Shown here: positions 27,046 to 36,354 of the stretch, one piece after another
Numbering within the stretch: the stretch's first letter is position 1
Layout: every line of letters begins with the position of its first letter
Origin: Lachnospiraceae bacterium
GTDB taxonomy: Bacteria > Bacillota > Clostridia > Lachnospirales > Lachnospiraceae
Length of the DNA stretch: 64,000 nucleotides
Direction of reading: 5' to 3'
Assembly (NCBI GenBank): GCA_017634975.1
Contig: JAGBMJ010000018.1
Span: 1 to 64,000, forward strand
Notes under the pieces: model-generated
Told to the model about the DNA's origin: nothing
Seen by the model: the letters and a program-made list of their open reading frames with translations, nothing else
Databases searched by the model: none
Made by a program: the position numbers and the translations under genes

Positions 27046-28080
27046 TCATTTTACATTAAGGTAGACTTCCTCCTTCGAATGAAATCCGCTGTCGATAATG
27101 ACCTCATCCATATTATCTATGGTCACTTTGACGGGCTCGAGCCGTACAAACGGGACCTCTTTTTCACCATTGTCGATCTCCCCGATATCCTCTCCCTGTA
27201 TCTCTTCCTCCTGCGCCAGCGCCACCGCGCATTCCGCAGCCCTTCTGGCGAGACTGTCGACCGGCTTATAAACGGTCATGATCTGCGTACCTTCGACGAT
27301 ACGCTGGCAGGCCTCCAGATCCGCATCCTGTCCGGTCACCATGATCTTGCCGGCAAGCCGCTGCACCGCAAGGGAGCTGGCCACCTGGCTGGCCACGTTA
27401 TCATTACCGCACATGATCGCATCGCACTCGGATACCAGATCACGGTGTTCGTAGATGTATTCCGATGCCAGCTCTGCGCGCCATCCTTCACAATGCGTAC
27501 GATCAAGAATTTCCACATTGTTTTCATCCATCACTTTTTCAAACGCATCTTCCACCAGGGATACGTTATTATCCGCCGGAGATCCGCCGATCATGATCAC
27601 CTTGCCTCCGGACAGTCCCTCATCGATCAGACTCTGCGCCATCAGGGTACCGACCATCTCATTATCAAAAGAGATGTACAGATCGATATCGGCATTGTTG
27701 ATCAGTCGGTCATAAGCGATCACTTCCACACCTGCGTTTTTGGCTGCTGCCACGGATTCGGTCAGCGCATCGGAATCGATACAGACGATCACGAGCACAT
27801 CCACCCCTTTTTTGACCAGATAGTCAATCTGTTCCTGCTGTTTCTCCACGTCACCGTTTGCATTCTGTACGTTCACTTCCGCACCGAGCTCTTTGGCAGC
27901 CTGCACAAAGATGTCACGATCCCTCTGCCAGCGTTCGATCACAAAGGAATCAAAACACATACCGATCAATAGTTTATCTTCTTCCGCCTCACCCGTTTCC
28001 ACCGGCGCTTCCATCTGTCCGCAGGCCGTCAGAAAAGCGCCTGTCAGCAGCATCATGAAAAACTTTTTTATCCTGTACAT
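27046..28080 (-). CDS. XylF-like sugar-binding lipoprotein
   Basis: This 344-residue lipoprotein has lipobox LTAC (Cys20) and a type I periplasmic-binding fold: GMCFDSFVIERWQRD, DVLVIVCIDSDAL, VIAYDRLI, GGSPADNN and VTGQDADLEA, as in D-xylose-binding XylF. It lacks its own ABC genes but overlaps the response-regulator gene by 13 bases. It may present sugar to the membrane sensor kinase or share the downstream transporter. GGAG lies ten bases before ATG 28080. Confidence 0.85.
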   Translation of the reverse strand: MYRIKKFFMMLLTGAFLTACGQMEAPVETGEAEEDKLLIGMCFDSFVIERWQRDRDIFVQAAKELGAEVNVQNANGDVEKQQEQIDYLVKKGVDVLVIVCIDSDALTESVAAAKNAGVEVIAYDRLINNADIDLYISFDNEMVGTLMAQSLIDEGLSGGKVIMIGGSPADNNVSLVEDAFEKVMDENNVEILDRTHCEGWRAELASEYIYEHRDLVSECDAIMCGNDNVASQVASSLAVQRLAGKIMVTGQDADLEACQRIVEGTQIMTVYKPVDSLARRAAECAVALAQEEEIQGEDIGEIDNGEKEVPFVRLEPVKVTIDNMDEVIIDSGFHSKEEVYLNVK

Positions 28081-29666
28081 TTTTCTTTATACTCCGTCGG
28101 GGTCAGACCGACATTTTTCTTGAACGTCCGGCTGAAGTAATTCGGATCCGAATATCCGCACATCGCACAGATCTCCTTCATCGACAGCTCAGCCTTCTCC
28201 AACAGTTCCTTTGCTTTTTCGATCCTTACATTTGTAAGATACTCGATAAAATTCTCACCGGTCGCTTCCTTAAACAGCTTACTGAAATAGTACGGTGAAA
28301 TATTCGCGACTCTCGATACATCATCCAGGGTGATGTCCCTGGAATAATTATCCCCGATGTAATCCTTCGCCGTCTTGATGATGTCCGTGGACCGCTCCTG
28401 CCGCTTGCTGCCGATATTCCGGCAGGCCGTCGTCAGCTTTTCAAGAAACCAGCCTTTCAGTTCCTCGATACTCTCCATCGTCATGATCTCCGGCAGGTAG
28501 GAATCCCTGGATCCGAAGCGATATGTCATACCGCCGTTCTCGTAGGCCATACTCTCTGCACGCAGCGTAAATTCCAGGATCTTTAGGCGGATGGCCATCA
28601 GATTGCCGCCGTCATACTCTTTCATCCAGTTCACGAAGCTTTCCGCATACATGGTCGCATCACTGTGATCGCCTCTGCTCACGCTCTCGAGCAGCCCCTT
28701 CTCCAGATCCACGGGATAATCCTTTTCGTAATCGCAGCCGATCGGCAGGTCATCGGCATGCGCCACCTGCCCCGTGGATGCGATCAATGCATTTACAGCT
28801 TCCCGGTAGGATTTTACCAGCTGTCGCAGCGGCTTCACGCCGCCGATCCCGAGCCGGAAACTGATGCCGAATTTTTTCCGCAGGTAGCGGATCAGCTCCC
28901 GTCCTTTTTCGATCAGTTCGATACGGTCATTGTATTCCATTTCGTTATCGGCATTGGGAACCAGTACCGCCACCTTATTACCCATTACGGATCCCACCTT
29001 GCACGGGAAGAATTCTTTCAGGGCAGAACGCAGTTCCGCATAGTGATTGGTGATCTTAACGGAACTGCCCACGGCATTGGTCATATGATTGCCCTCCTGC
29101 GAATCACCGCACACCAGACACATCATATATCCGTAATCCTCTTCCACCCCCAGGATCGTCTTGTAATTATTGACATCTTCTTCAAAATGCTCCTGGAACA
29201 GGATATTGTAGATCAGTCCGTTTTCGATGATGGGCTCTACGCTTTCCAGCTTTTCCTTGACCAGCAGATCCTCGCTGCGTTTCTTTCGTTTCAGGTCGAT
29301 CTCTTCCATGGCTTTTTTCAGGACCATCACAAACTTGGTCTTTTCCATAGGTTTGTTGATGTATTCCAGTACGCCCAGCTTGATCGCCTCCTGCGCATAA
29401 TCAAATTTATCATACGCACTCATCACGATGAACACTGTATTCACGGAAAACTTCTTGATCTCTTTCATGGCCTCGATCCCGTTGATGCCCGGCATCTGGA
29501 TATCCATAACGGCGATATCCGGCCGGAACGTCTCAGCCAGTTCGATCACGGAACGTCCCGTCTTTGCAAACTCCACTTCGCATTCATCCTTAAATTCCTT
29601 TTTGATGATATACTTCATCGAATCGATCACGATGCCTTCATCATCGGCCAGTAGTATTCTGTACAT
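28068..29666 (-). CDS. YesN-type response regulator (receiver plus AraC HTH)
   Basis: This 532-residue regulator has an N-terminal receiver domain (acidic pair D8-D9, phospho-acceptor D55 in VMDIQMPG, K105-region NKPME), a middle region with a degenerate GGDEF-like fold, and a C-terminal AraC-type double HTH (YIGDNYSRDITLDDVSRVANISPYYFSK-type, ending YSDPNYFSRTFKKNVGLTPTEYK). It should activate the adjacent sugar uptake genes when phosphorylated by the next-door kinase. AAGGAG precedes ATG 29666, three bases after the kinase stop. Confidence 0.92.
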   Translation of the reverse strand: MYRILLADDEGIVIDSMKYIIKKEFKDECEVEFAKTGRSVIELAETFRPDIAVMDIQMPGINGIEAMKEIKKFSVNTVFIVMSAYDKFDYAQEAIKLGVLEYINKPMEKTKFVMVLKKAMEEIDLKRKKRSEDLLVKEKLESVEPIIENGLIYNILFQEHFEEDVNNYKTILGVEEDYGYMMCLVCGDSQEGNHMTNAVGSSVKITNHYAELRSALKEFFPCKVGSVMGNKVAVLVPNADNEMEYNDRIELIEKGRELIRYLRKKFGISFRLGIGGVKPLRQLVKSYREAVNALIASTGQVAHADDLPIGCDYEKDYPVDLEKGLLESVSRGDHSDATMYAESFVNWMKEYDGGNLMAIRLKILEFTLRAESMAYENGGMTYRFGSRDSYLPEIMTMESIEELKGWFLEKLTTACRNIGSKRQERSTDIIKTAKDYIGDNYSRDITLDDVSRVANISPYYFSKLFKEATGENFIEYLTNVRIEKAKELLEKAELSMKEICAMCGYSDPNYFSRTFKKNVGLTPTEYKEKCTG

Positions 29667-29669
29667 TCG

Positions 29670-31154
29670 TCACTCCTTATCACTCTCAAACGGCAGGCAG
29701 ATCACCACTTCCGTTCCCATATCTTTTCCTTCGCTTTGGATCCGGATCACATCATCGGTATCAGAAAAAAGTTTCAGCCGGGCGATCACGTTATCCATCC
29801 CCACTCCGTTGGAGTCACCCGTATTTTCCTCGTATTTCCATTTGCCGCCCAGCAGCTTGTCAATGTTTTCCTTACTCATTCCTTTTCCGTTATCTTTTAC
29901 GGAAATGAACACCCTTCCTTCATCCCGGTAAACCTTAAGAAAAATATGCCCCTGATCTCCCATTTCCCGTATCCCGTGGTTTACGGCATTCTCCACGATC
30001 GGCTGCAGGATCATCCCCGGCATCTTCACTTTCAGCAGCCGCTGGTCGACCTGCTGCGTATAATGGATGTCTCCGGAAAAACGGACGTTCAGGATGCGGA
30101 TATAATTATCCACCAGATTCACCTCATTTTCAATCGTTACCAGCTCATCCTGTTTCCTTACATTATAACGGAAAAAGTCCGCTACCGTCTGTACGTATTC
30201 ATAGGTGCGGTCCGCGCCTTCCATCATCGCCAGCTGCGCACCGGCATTCAGCGTATTGAACAGAAAATGCGGATTGATCTGCGCCCGCAGGTACTTCAGC
30301 TGCGCATCCTTCAGATGCGTCTCCATCATCAGTTCCTTCTCCTGCATGGCACGTTCTTTTTCCATACTCATACGGAGCTTTTCGATATAATCCCGGATGC
30401 TGACCATCATTTTTCCGAAAGCCACGGTCAGCTTTCCGATCTCATCATTATAAGTACTTTCCGGCAATTCCGCATCCAGCCTGCCGTTTGCCACCTCGTC
30501 GGCACTCTTCGCCAGAGCCCCCAGAGGCCGGATCAGACTGGTTATGATATTTGTGATGATCACGGCACTGCCGAAGAGTACCACAAACATCACCGCTACC
30601 GCAAACACTTCAAACTTTCGGAAATTCCGGGCCAGCGTCGTATACCGGACCGAGTTGCTGATGAACTGCTCTTCGTTCAGGCTTCGGATATAAGTCTTGG
30701 TATACTCGTACTTTTTCGTCGCCTGCTCAAAGAGGACACGGTACCGCTCTACGTTCCTTCCGCGCTTGGCCTCGATGGTCTGCGCCACTTCCTGCAGATA
30801 GTCCTCCGACATATAATGGATGTTTCGCGACATACGGTCATACGCACGGTCACTGACGATGGTATCCAGTTCTCCCGCCAGTTCCGCATAATGCTGCTCC
30901 GCCATATAGTATCCGGAAAGGGAATCCGTGGATTTGGAGTTCAGGTAGTCCGTCATCGAACGCTGCACATCTTCCAGAGCCTCCAGCATCTCATTCAGAT
31001 GGCTGTTCTCGCGGTAGGTATCTTCCATATCCACCGACAGGCGGTTGATCGCAAACAGCAGTGCGATATCCACGATAAAGGTCAGCAGATTGGCCAGCAC
31101 AAAAATGCCGCTGATCTTGTGGGAAAGGGGGAGCCCCGCAAATCTACTTCTCAT
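29670..31154 (-). CDS. YesM-type sensor histidine kinase
   Basis: A membrane kinase of about 494 residues. A first TM helix (ISGIFVLANLLTFIVDIALLFA), an extracytosolic helical region, a second TM (FAVAVMFVVLFGSAVIITNIITSLI) and a HAMP linker lead to a His_kinase domain with INPHFLFNTLNA and the ATPase boxes ENAVNHGI, VKDNGKGM and SNGVGMDNV. I start at ATG 31154 because AAGGAGG lies seven bases upstream; it then overlaps the sensor-protein stop by 11 bases. It probably receives its signal from the neighbouring anchored sugar-binding protein. Confidence 0.9.
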   Translation of the reverse strand: MRSRFAGLPLSHKISGIFVLANLLTFIVDIALLFAINRLSVDMEDTYRENSHLNEMLEALEDVQRSMTDYLNSKSTDSLSGYYMAEQHYAELAGELDTIVSDRAYDRMSRNIHYMSEDYLQEVAQTIEAKRGRNVERYRVLFEQATKKYEYTKTYIRSLNEEQFISNSVRYTTLARNFRKFEVFAVAVMFVVLFGSAVIITNIITSLIRPLGALAKSADEVANGRLDAELPESTYNDEIGKLTVAFGKMMVSIRDYIEKLRMSMEKERAMQEKELMMETHLKDAQLKYLRAQINPHFLFNTLNAGAQLAMMEGADRTYEYVQTVADFFRYNVRKQDELVTIENEVNLVDNYIRILNVRFSGDIHYTQQVDQRLLKVKMPGMILQPIVENAVNHGIREMGDQGHIFLKVYRDEGRVFISVKDNGKGMSKENIDKLLGGKWKYEENTGDSNGVGMDNVIARLKLFSDTDDVIRIQSEGKDMGTEVVICLPFESDKE

Positions 31155-32193
31155 CCGGCTCCTCCTTATGCAGATATTCAGCGACATTCGTTTTGTCTAT
31201 GATGGTCACATCCGCCGCAAAATACTGGCTGGTATTACCGTAGTTGATATACTCATCCATCGCTTCCGCGCAATACCTGCCCAGTTCTTCCGTATCCACG
31301 GCCAGTGTGGAATATACAACATTCCGGCTGATGGCATTCAGGATATTTTCGGAATTATAATACCCCAGGATATAAACCGAACCGACCAGGTTGAAATCGA
31401 TGAGCGCCTGGTATGCACAGGTAGTATCCAGTTCACTTAAACACACCATGATGTCCGGGATCTCTTCCTCCATAAAGATATCACGGATGGATTCTTCTAC
31501 CGAGAACGGATTGCTGTTATCCACATTCACAAGCTTTATGGCATATTCCACACCGCTTTCCTCTCGGTTGATAATGTCTTTGATCCCGGAAAGGATCACG
31601 TTCTGATCATAAAACGGCTTCTTATCCTCGACCAGCACGGTTACGTTACAGACCGCTTTTTTCCTTGCCGGATCCTGGAGTGCCAGACGCTGGATCTCCC
31701 CTGTCGCATTGCAGATCTGCCGTCCGTATTCCAGACCGATGTTGTATCCGCTGACGCCCACGTACGAACAGCGCTCGGAATACGGACTGTCGGAATACAT
31801 CGTTACGACCGGTATCCCTTCTTTGGCTGCCTTTGCGATCATATCCACCATGCTCTCACTGCTGTTGCCGTAGACCATGATACCGTCTACCTTTGCAGCC
31901 ATCGCCATTTCCATCAGTTCTTCTACGGAATAATCATAGCCAAGATCCGCTCCGAACAATTCCACATAGGAATTGTTCCGGGCCGCCTCTTCCGACGCAC
32001 CCTTCCACACATACTGCCAGAACGAGGATTTGTAATCATCCGTGACCATGGCATAGTAATGGCTATAGGTCTTTTCCGGCTGCTCTTCCGTCTCTTTTCC
32101 CATAATAAAACGAAAATACATCCAGGCAACCACAAACACCGCAGCCGCAAACAAAATGCTCAATATCGAATAAACAACGGCTTTTGAACGCAC
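31144..32193 (-). CDS. Membrane-anchored sugar-binding sensor (XylFII-like)
   Basis: This protein of about 349 residues has a single N-terminal TM anchor (VVYSILSILFAAAVFVVAWM) and an extracytosolic type I periplasmic-binding domain (SSFWQYVWKGASEEA, DGIMVYG, PVVTMYSD, YVGVSGYNIG). It heads the sensor operon, like XylFII in the clostridial XylFII-LytS-YesN xylose system, so it probably feeds ligand state to the kinase. I use GTG 32193 with AAGGGAG seven bases upstream. The longer frame from TTG 32223 would begin at or before the predicted transcription start. Confidence 0.75.
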   Translation of the reverse strand: MRSKAVVYSILSILFAAAVFVVAWMYFRFIMGKETEEQPEKTYSHYYAMVTDDYKSSFWQYVWKGASEEAARNNSYVELFGADLGYDYSVEELMEMAMAAKVDGIMVYGNSSESMVDMIAKAAKEGIPVVTMYSDSPYSERCSYVGVSGYNIGLEYGRQICNATGEIQRLALQDPARKKAVCNVTVLVEDKKPFYDQNVILSGIKDIINREESGVEYAIKLVNVDNSNPFSVEESIRDIFMEEEIPDIMVCLSELDTTCAYQALIDFNLVGSVYILGYYNSENILNAISRNVVYSTLAVDTEELGRYCAEAMDEYINYGNTSQYFAADVTIIDKTNVAEYLHKEEPDEK

Positions 32194-32234
32194 AAAACGA
32201 CTCCCTTCCATCACACGATCCAAAGAATATTCCT

Positions 32235-32263
32235 ATTATACCACTAAGAAGGGAATGGGTAAA
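32235..32263 (-). promoter_or_regulatory. Promoter of the sugar-sensor operon
   Basis: TTTACC (32258-32263) and TATAAT (32235-32240) are spaced 17 bases apart on the minus strand, 40 bases upstream of the chosen GTG start. Confidence 0.65.
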
Positions 32264-32275
32264 TTCATGTTTATT

Positions 32276-32360
32276 GTTCCCTCAAGGGGAAGGTAAGGGG
32301 CGTATCATCAACCACTACATCGCAAGGCATCCTCCCGCAAGCGGGCCCCTCCTTAGGATG
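32276..32360. repeat. Dispersed hairpin repeat, copy 2 (diverged)
   Basis: TTCCCTCAAGGGGAAGGT forms a hairpin, followed by GTATCATCAACC and a second stem, CCCGCAAGCGGG. It resembles the units at 8596 and 62806. It lies between divergent genes (the sensor operon and the beta-helix lipoprotein). Up to 32512 nothing else is seen except a ribosome site. Confidence 0.55.
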
Positions 32361-32512
32361 AAACTTGCAGCTCACCCTGGAATATTATATAATCTGTATG
32401 AATTCGGAACTAACTACGTCAAGATTTTTCGATGACGCAGATGGACAGAAAGACAAGGCAAATTGTAAAGTTATTTTATAACAGTTCCTAAACACAAACT
32501 TGGAGGAAAGGC

Positions 32513-34570
32513 ATGAAAAAGAGAAACATCAGATGGATCACAGCAGCGCTTCTCTCCGCGATGACACTCGCGGCCTGCGGGCAGGACAAAGACAGCAGCA
32601 GAGGCTTACGGCCGGATCCGGAACCGAGCCAAACAGACCCGCTGCGCACGGAGCCGGAAACACCCAACCCCTCAACAACACCGGAGGCAACTGCGATACC
32701 GGATGATGGGGCGATCCATGTAGATAATGTAAAAGACCTGCTGGCTGCGATCGAGCCGGGCGCCGAGATCGTACTGGAGCCGGGCACTTACAACCTTTCC
32801 AAATACATTGAACTCGCCAAAGACGGCGTTAACGATAACGGCTGGGTATATCTTTTCGATTGCGGAGACGGGACGGAGGCACGGATTGCCAATGTATCCG
32901 ATCTGACGATCCGCGGACGGGACGGAGAACATACCGAGATCGTGATCGAACCGCGGAATGCTCAGGTACTTTCTTTTGAAAACTGTGACAATATCACCCT
33001 GGAAAACCTGACACTGGGGCATACGGTGTCCACCGATCCCTGCGAAGGTGATGTTCTGGATTTTATCGAGTGCAGCAATATCAGCTTAAACGGTATGGAT
33101 CTGTATGGATGCGGTACCTTCGGCATCTACGGCCGTCAGATCTTCGGTCTGCACGTAACCGACAGCGTGATCCACGACTGTTCCCAGGGCGGACTCGCGA
33201 TCAACAACAGCAGCGACGTGGTGTTTACAAACAGTACTTTCCGGGGGATCGAGGGAGATGATCTGATCAGTTCCTTTGGCGTAGATCTGCGATTTGAAGA
33301 TTGCACCTTTGAGGATAACAGCACTACGACCATGGTCTACAACAGCTCCGGCTCCTCGCTCTTCTATGGCTGCGATTTCGGATCGAAGGAAAGCGCTGCC
33401 CTCCGGGACGATATGGCTGACAACTGCGGCATCGTCTATGATGAAAACTGTACGTTCACTACAAATATGGACAAAACACCCGTGATCGTATCGAGTGTAG
33501 AGGAACTGCTGGATGCGATCGCACCGGATACGATGATCCTTCTGGAGCCGGGTACTTACGATATCAGCGGTTATCTGGAAGATGCCGCCAAACAGTATGG
33601 CGACGACTGGTATAAGGCTTACGCCTATGTATCCGTCAATCCGGAATTTGACGGACCGGAGCTGATGATCCAGGATGTATCCGGCCTTTCGATCACCGGA
33701 CGTTCCACGGACTGTTCCGATACCGTGCTTCTGACCGACCCGCGCTACGCGGCGATCATGCATTTGGAATCCTGCAGCGATATCGCCCTGGCCAATCTGA
33801 CCATGGGACATACCGAGCAGGGAGATTGCAGTGGTAATGTACTCGATCTGTATTACTGCGGCGATGTGACACTGACCAATATGGATATCTTCGGATGCGG
33901 AGTGCTCGGCATCTACGGAGAACGATGTGACGGAAACCTCTATTGTTATGACTCCGTTATCCATGATTGCTATGCCGGACCGCTGTCCGCCTGGGAATGC
34001 GAAAGTCGATGGACCTTTATCAGCTGCTCCCTGATCGATTCCTTAAGCGGCGGCTTCTTCGACGAAACCGATGATTTCAATCTCACATTTTATGACTGCA
34101 TCTTCGGTGATAAGGAGACGGAAAACTTTATGTTCCGTTCAAACACCGATACCTACAACTGCGAATGGGGTGAAGTCGGTACCTATCCCGATTACGGCCC
34201 GTTTGATATTCCGGTGGAAAGTCTTATGCCGGAAGTCCTCGACACCGACAATCTGAAAGTGGCGCCTTTTGACAAAGCGGTATTAGACGATACCTTCTGG
34301 CAGGGATTCATCGTTGCTGATCAGGATACCGGTGAGACCAACGCTCTCGAAATGAATGTGGAATTCTGGTCGGAAGGTAACGGTATTCTGACCGAATATG
34401 ACGATGTGACCCAATTTACCTGGGAATGCGACAGCCAGTACAGTGCAGTTCTGGAGGATGCAGCCGGTAATATTTTTGGTAAGGTAACCCTGTATTACGA
34501 TAAAGAAAGTAACGACAGTGCCATGCTGATGTATATGCAGCTCTATGGAAATGATGTCTGGTTTTACTAA
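32513..34570 (+). CDS. Lipoprotein with duplicated right-handed beta-helix domain
   Basis: This 685-residue lipoprotein has lipobox LAAC (Cys22) and a Pro/Thr-rich linker to about residue 65. Two homologous beta-helix blocks follow (about 66-320 and 323-570): each starts with a V..LL.AI....I.LEPGTY motif, then NLTLGHT or NLTMGHT, LDFIEC or LDLYYC, and GCGTFGIYG or GCGVLGIYG. The last 110 residues form a separate beta-rich domain. Proteins of this fold often bind or cleave polysaccharide, but no catalytic residues can be assigned. GGAGGAAAG precedes the ATG. Surface-exposed and possibly carbohydrate-binding. Confidence 0.75.
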   Translation: MKKRNIRWITAALLSAMTLAACGQDKDSSRGLRPDPEPSQTDPLRTEPETPNPSTTPEATAIPDDGAIHVDNVKDLLAAIEPGAEIVLEPGTYNLSKYIELAKDGVNDNGWVYLFDCGDGTEARIANVSDLTIRGRDGEHTEIVIEPRNAQVLSFENCDNITLENLTLGHTVSTDPCEGDVLDFIECSNISLNGMDLYGCGTFGIYGRQIFGLHVTDSVIHDCSQGGLAINNSSDVVFTNSTFRGIEGDDLISSFGVDLRFEDCTFEDNSTTTMVYNSSGSSLFYGCDFGSKESAALRDDMADNCGIVYDENCTFTTNMDKTPVIVSSVEELLDAIAPDTMILLEPGTYDISGYLEDAAKQYGDDWYKAYAYVSVNPEFDGPELMIQDVSGLSITGRSTDCSDTVLLTDPRYAAIMHLESCSDIALANLTMGHTEQGDCSGNVLDLYYCGDVTLTNMDIFGCGVLGIYGERCDGNLYCYDSVIHDCYAGPLSAWECESRWTFISCSLIDSLSGGFFDETDDFNLTFYDCIFGDKETENFMFRSNTDTYNCEWGEVGTYPDYGPFDIPVESLMPEVLDTDNLKVAPFDKAVLDDTFWQGFIVADQDTGETNALEMNVEFWSEGNGILTEYDDVTQFTWECDSQYSAVLEDAAGNIFGKVTLYYDKESNDSAMLMYMQLYGNDVWFY

Positions 34571-34600
34571 AACGGAGCGCGCTTTCCAACCAACTTAAAA

Positions 34601-34655
34601 AGCGATGAAAAAGGAGCTTATCACTTTTTTGATGACAGCTCCTTTTTTCATCGCT
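34601..34655. terminator. Bidirectional terminator
   Basis: AGCGATGAAAAAGGAGCT (34601-34618) pairs with AGCTCCTTTTTTCATCGCT (34637-34655), one bulged T apart. It lies between the convergent beta-helix gene and the rpiB-like gene. Confidence 0.85.
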
Positions 34656-34661
34656 TACGTT

Positions 34662-35300
34662 TTATGCTTTTAATTCTTTTACCAGTGCCTTCAGCTCCTC
34701 ATCCTTTGCATCCGCAAAGAACAGCTCGTCAAACTTTACACCGGCAAATGCACCTTTGACCAGATCCCGGTCCAGACCCTTTAAGATTTCTGCTAACGGC
34801 TTGAATGCCTGTGCACGCACACCATCCAGGATCTTCTTGTTACGCTGCTCCGGTACCACGCGCTCCTTCGGATAGCCACCGCCGAACGGTTCACTGAAGA
34901 GTTTCTCAAAGATATATTCCAGATTCAGATCTCCGCCCCAGCCAAAGCCAAGTGCGAACGGAATGGAGATCGCATTCCCATCATTGATCTGTGCGAAGGT
35001 GTATGCATCCAGAGGATTGGCTACGTGTCCGCAGATCACTCCCGGGAAAGAGTTCAGAGCAAGCATAGCGCCCTCACCGGTACCGCAGCCGGTCACGACA
35101 AAGTCTGCAGCGCCGGAATTCAGCAGTACTGCTGCCAGGATACCGTTCTGTACATAGGTCAGCTGTGCATCATCTTCTGCAGTATACATACCGTAATTCA
35201 CTACTTCATACCCTTTCTGATCTGCCACCTTTTTCAGCGCATTGTAGATGATCTCATTTTTTGCTGCCTGGCTGTTTTCGTTGATCAGTGCAATCTTCAT
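34662..35300 (-). CDS. RpiB/LacAB-family sugar isomerase, possibly DhuI-like
   Basis: A 212-residue protein with the RpiB/LacA/LacB fold: MKIALINENS, GCGTGEGAMLALNSFPGV (near 92-109; the catalytic Cys region) and GHVANPLDAYTFAQINDGNAISIP. It is longer than RpiB (about 150) and lies in an operon with kduD and kduI. In streptococci a protein of this family (DhuI) isomerises 4-deoxy-L-threo-5-hexosulose uronate. That role, alongside or instead of KduI, is an inference; ribose- or galactose-phosphate isomerase is the alternative. GGAGGA precedes ATG 35300. Confidence 0.75.
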   Translation of the reverse strand: MKIALINENSQAAKNEIIYNALKKVADQKGYEVVNYGMYTAEDDAQLTYVQNGILAAVLLNSGAADFVVTGCGTGEGAMLALNSFPGVICGHVANPLDAYTFAQINDGNAISIPFALGFGWGGDLNLEYIFEKLFSEPFGGGYPKERVVPEQRNKKILDGVRAQAFKPLAEILKGLDRDLVKGAFAGVKFDELFFADAKDEELKALVKELKA

Positions 35301-35330
35301 TTATTTATCCTCCACTTTTTGATAAAACAA

Positions 35331-35353
35331 CACCCCCATGGTTCATGAGGGTG
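35331..35353 (-). terminator. Intercistronic hairpin between kduD and the rpiB-like gene
   Basis: CACCCCC/GAGGGTG (35331-35337, 35347-35353; one mismatch), followed on the minus strand by TTGTTTT. Probably a partial terminator or a processing signal inside the operon, reducing expression of the last gene. Confidence 0.5.
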
Positions 35354-35374
35354 CTGCAGTCATTCAGGCTATGA

Positions 35375-36241
35375 TCAGTCTTTTACTTTGATGTTGCCTT
35401 CTACTTCTTCTTCCGCAGCAAACTTGGATTCATCCAGATTGCTCGGATCCTGTCCGATGTATGCGGAGATACCGCCATCAATGTAAACCACCTGTCCATT
35501 GATGAAATCGGATGCCGGAGAAGCCAGGAATACTGCCAGACCCATCAGGTCTTCGGTATGTCCCCAACGCTGTGCCGGTGTCTTGGAACGGATGAAACGG
35601 TCGAACGGATGCATGGAACCGTCTGCCTGCTTCTCACGAAGCGGCGCAGTCTGCGGTGTAGCGATATAGCCCGGTCCGATCGCATTACACTGGATGTTGT
35701 ACTGACCGTATTCAGAGCAGATATTTCTGGTGAGCATCTTAAGGCCGCCCTTTGCAGCTGCATAAGCAGATACGGTCTCACGTCCGAACTCACTCATCAT
35801 AGAGCATGCATTGATGATCTTACCACTCTTCTGCTCCATCATGTGCGGCAGTACTGCCTTAGAGCAGATGAACGGACCGGTGAGATCGATATCGATCACC
35901 AGCTGCCAGTCCTTCAGTGCCATCTCATGCATCGGGATACGCTTGATGATACCGGCGTTGTTTACGAGGATGTCGATCGGGCCAACCGCTGCTGCTGCAT
36001 CTGCTACAAATTTCTCTACCTGATCTTCCTTGGTCACGTCACACAGAGCACCGTATACTTCGATACCGGCTTTCTTATACTCGTCCATACCACGCTCAAA
36101 GTTTTCCGGATTTACATCGTTGAAAACAATCTTTGCGCCTGCCTCAGCATATGCCTTTGCATACGCCATACCCAGACCGTAAGATGCACCTGTGATCCAA
36201 GCTACTTTGCCATCCAGGCGGAATTTGTCCATTACTCCCAT
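35375..36241 (-). CDS. kduD: 2-deoxy-D-gluconate 3-dehydrogenase / DKII reductase (KduD-like SDR)
   Basis: This 288-residue short-chain dehydrogenase has the cofactor motif TGASYGLG (19-26), NNAG (near 94-97) and the catalytic S...YAAAK pattern (SAYAAAKGG near 162). It is of the GA5DH/KduD subgroup that makes 2-keto-3-deoxygluconate from the KduI product. The C-terminal tail has about 25 acidic residues beyond the usual fold. GGAGGT precedes ATG 36241. Gluconate 5-dehydrogenase is the alternative name, but the kduI neighbour supports the uronate role. Confidence 0.85.
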   Translation of the reverse strand: MGVMDKFRLDGKVAWITGASYGLGMAYAKAYAEAGAKIVFNDVNPENFERGMDEYKKAGIEVYGALCDVTKEDQVEKFVADAAAAVGPIDILVNNAGIIKRIPMHEMALKDWQLVIDIDLTGPFICSKAVLPHMMEQKSGKIINACSMMSEFGRETVSAYAAAKGGLKMLTRNICSEYGQYNIQCNAIGPGYIATPQTAPLREKQADGSMHPFDRFIRSKTPAQRWGHTEDLMGLAVFLASPASDFINGQVVYIDGGISAYIGQDPSNLDESKFAAEEEVEGNIKVKD

Positions 36242-36301
36242 TTTTGTTTTTACCTCCGTTTTATGTTGATTAATATTTTTTCCGTTTTCTTGAGTTGTCT
36301 A

Positions 36302-36354
36302 CTGATCCGTGAATCCAACCTGCATTCGCAAAACAAATTATATACACGGATCAG
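36302..36354. promoter_or_regulatory. Long-loop inverted repeat between kduI and kduD
   Basis: CTGATCCGTG (36302-36311) and CACGGATCAG (36345-36354) are exact inverted copies about 33 bases apart, overlapping the kduI stop. There is no T-run. Possibly an mRNA-stabilising structure. Confidence 0.5.

Noticed and set aside
29736-31202. 488-codon plus-strand open frame
   Set aside because: Antisense shadow of the YesM-type kinase; no ribosome site and a His/Arg-rich composition typical of a reversed frame.
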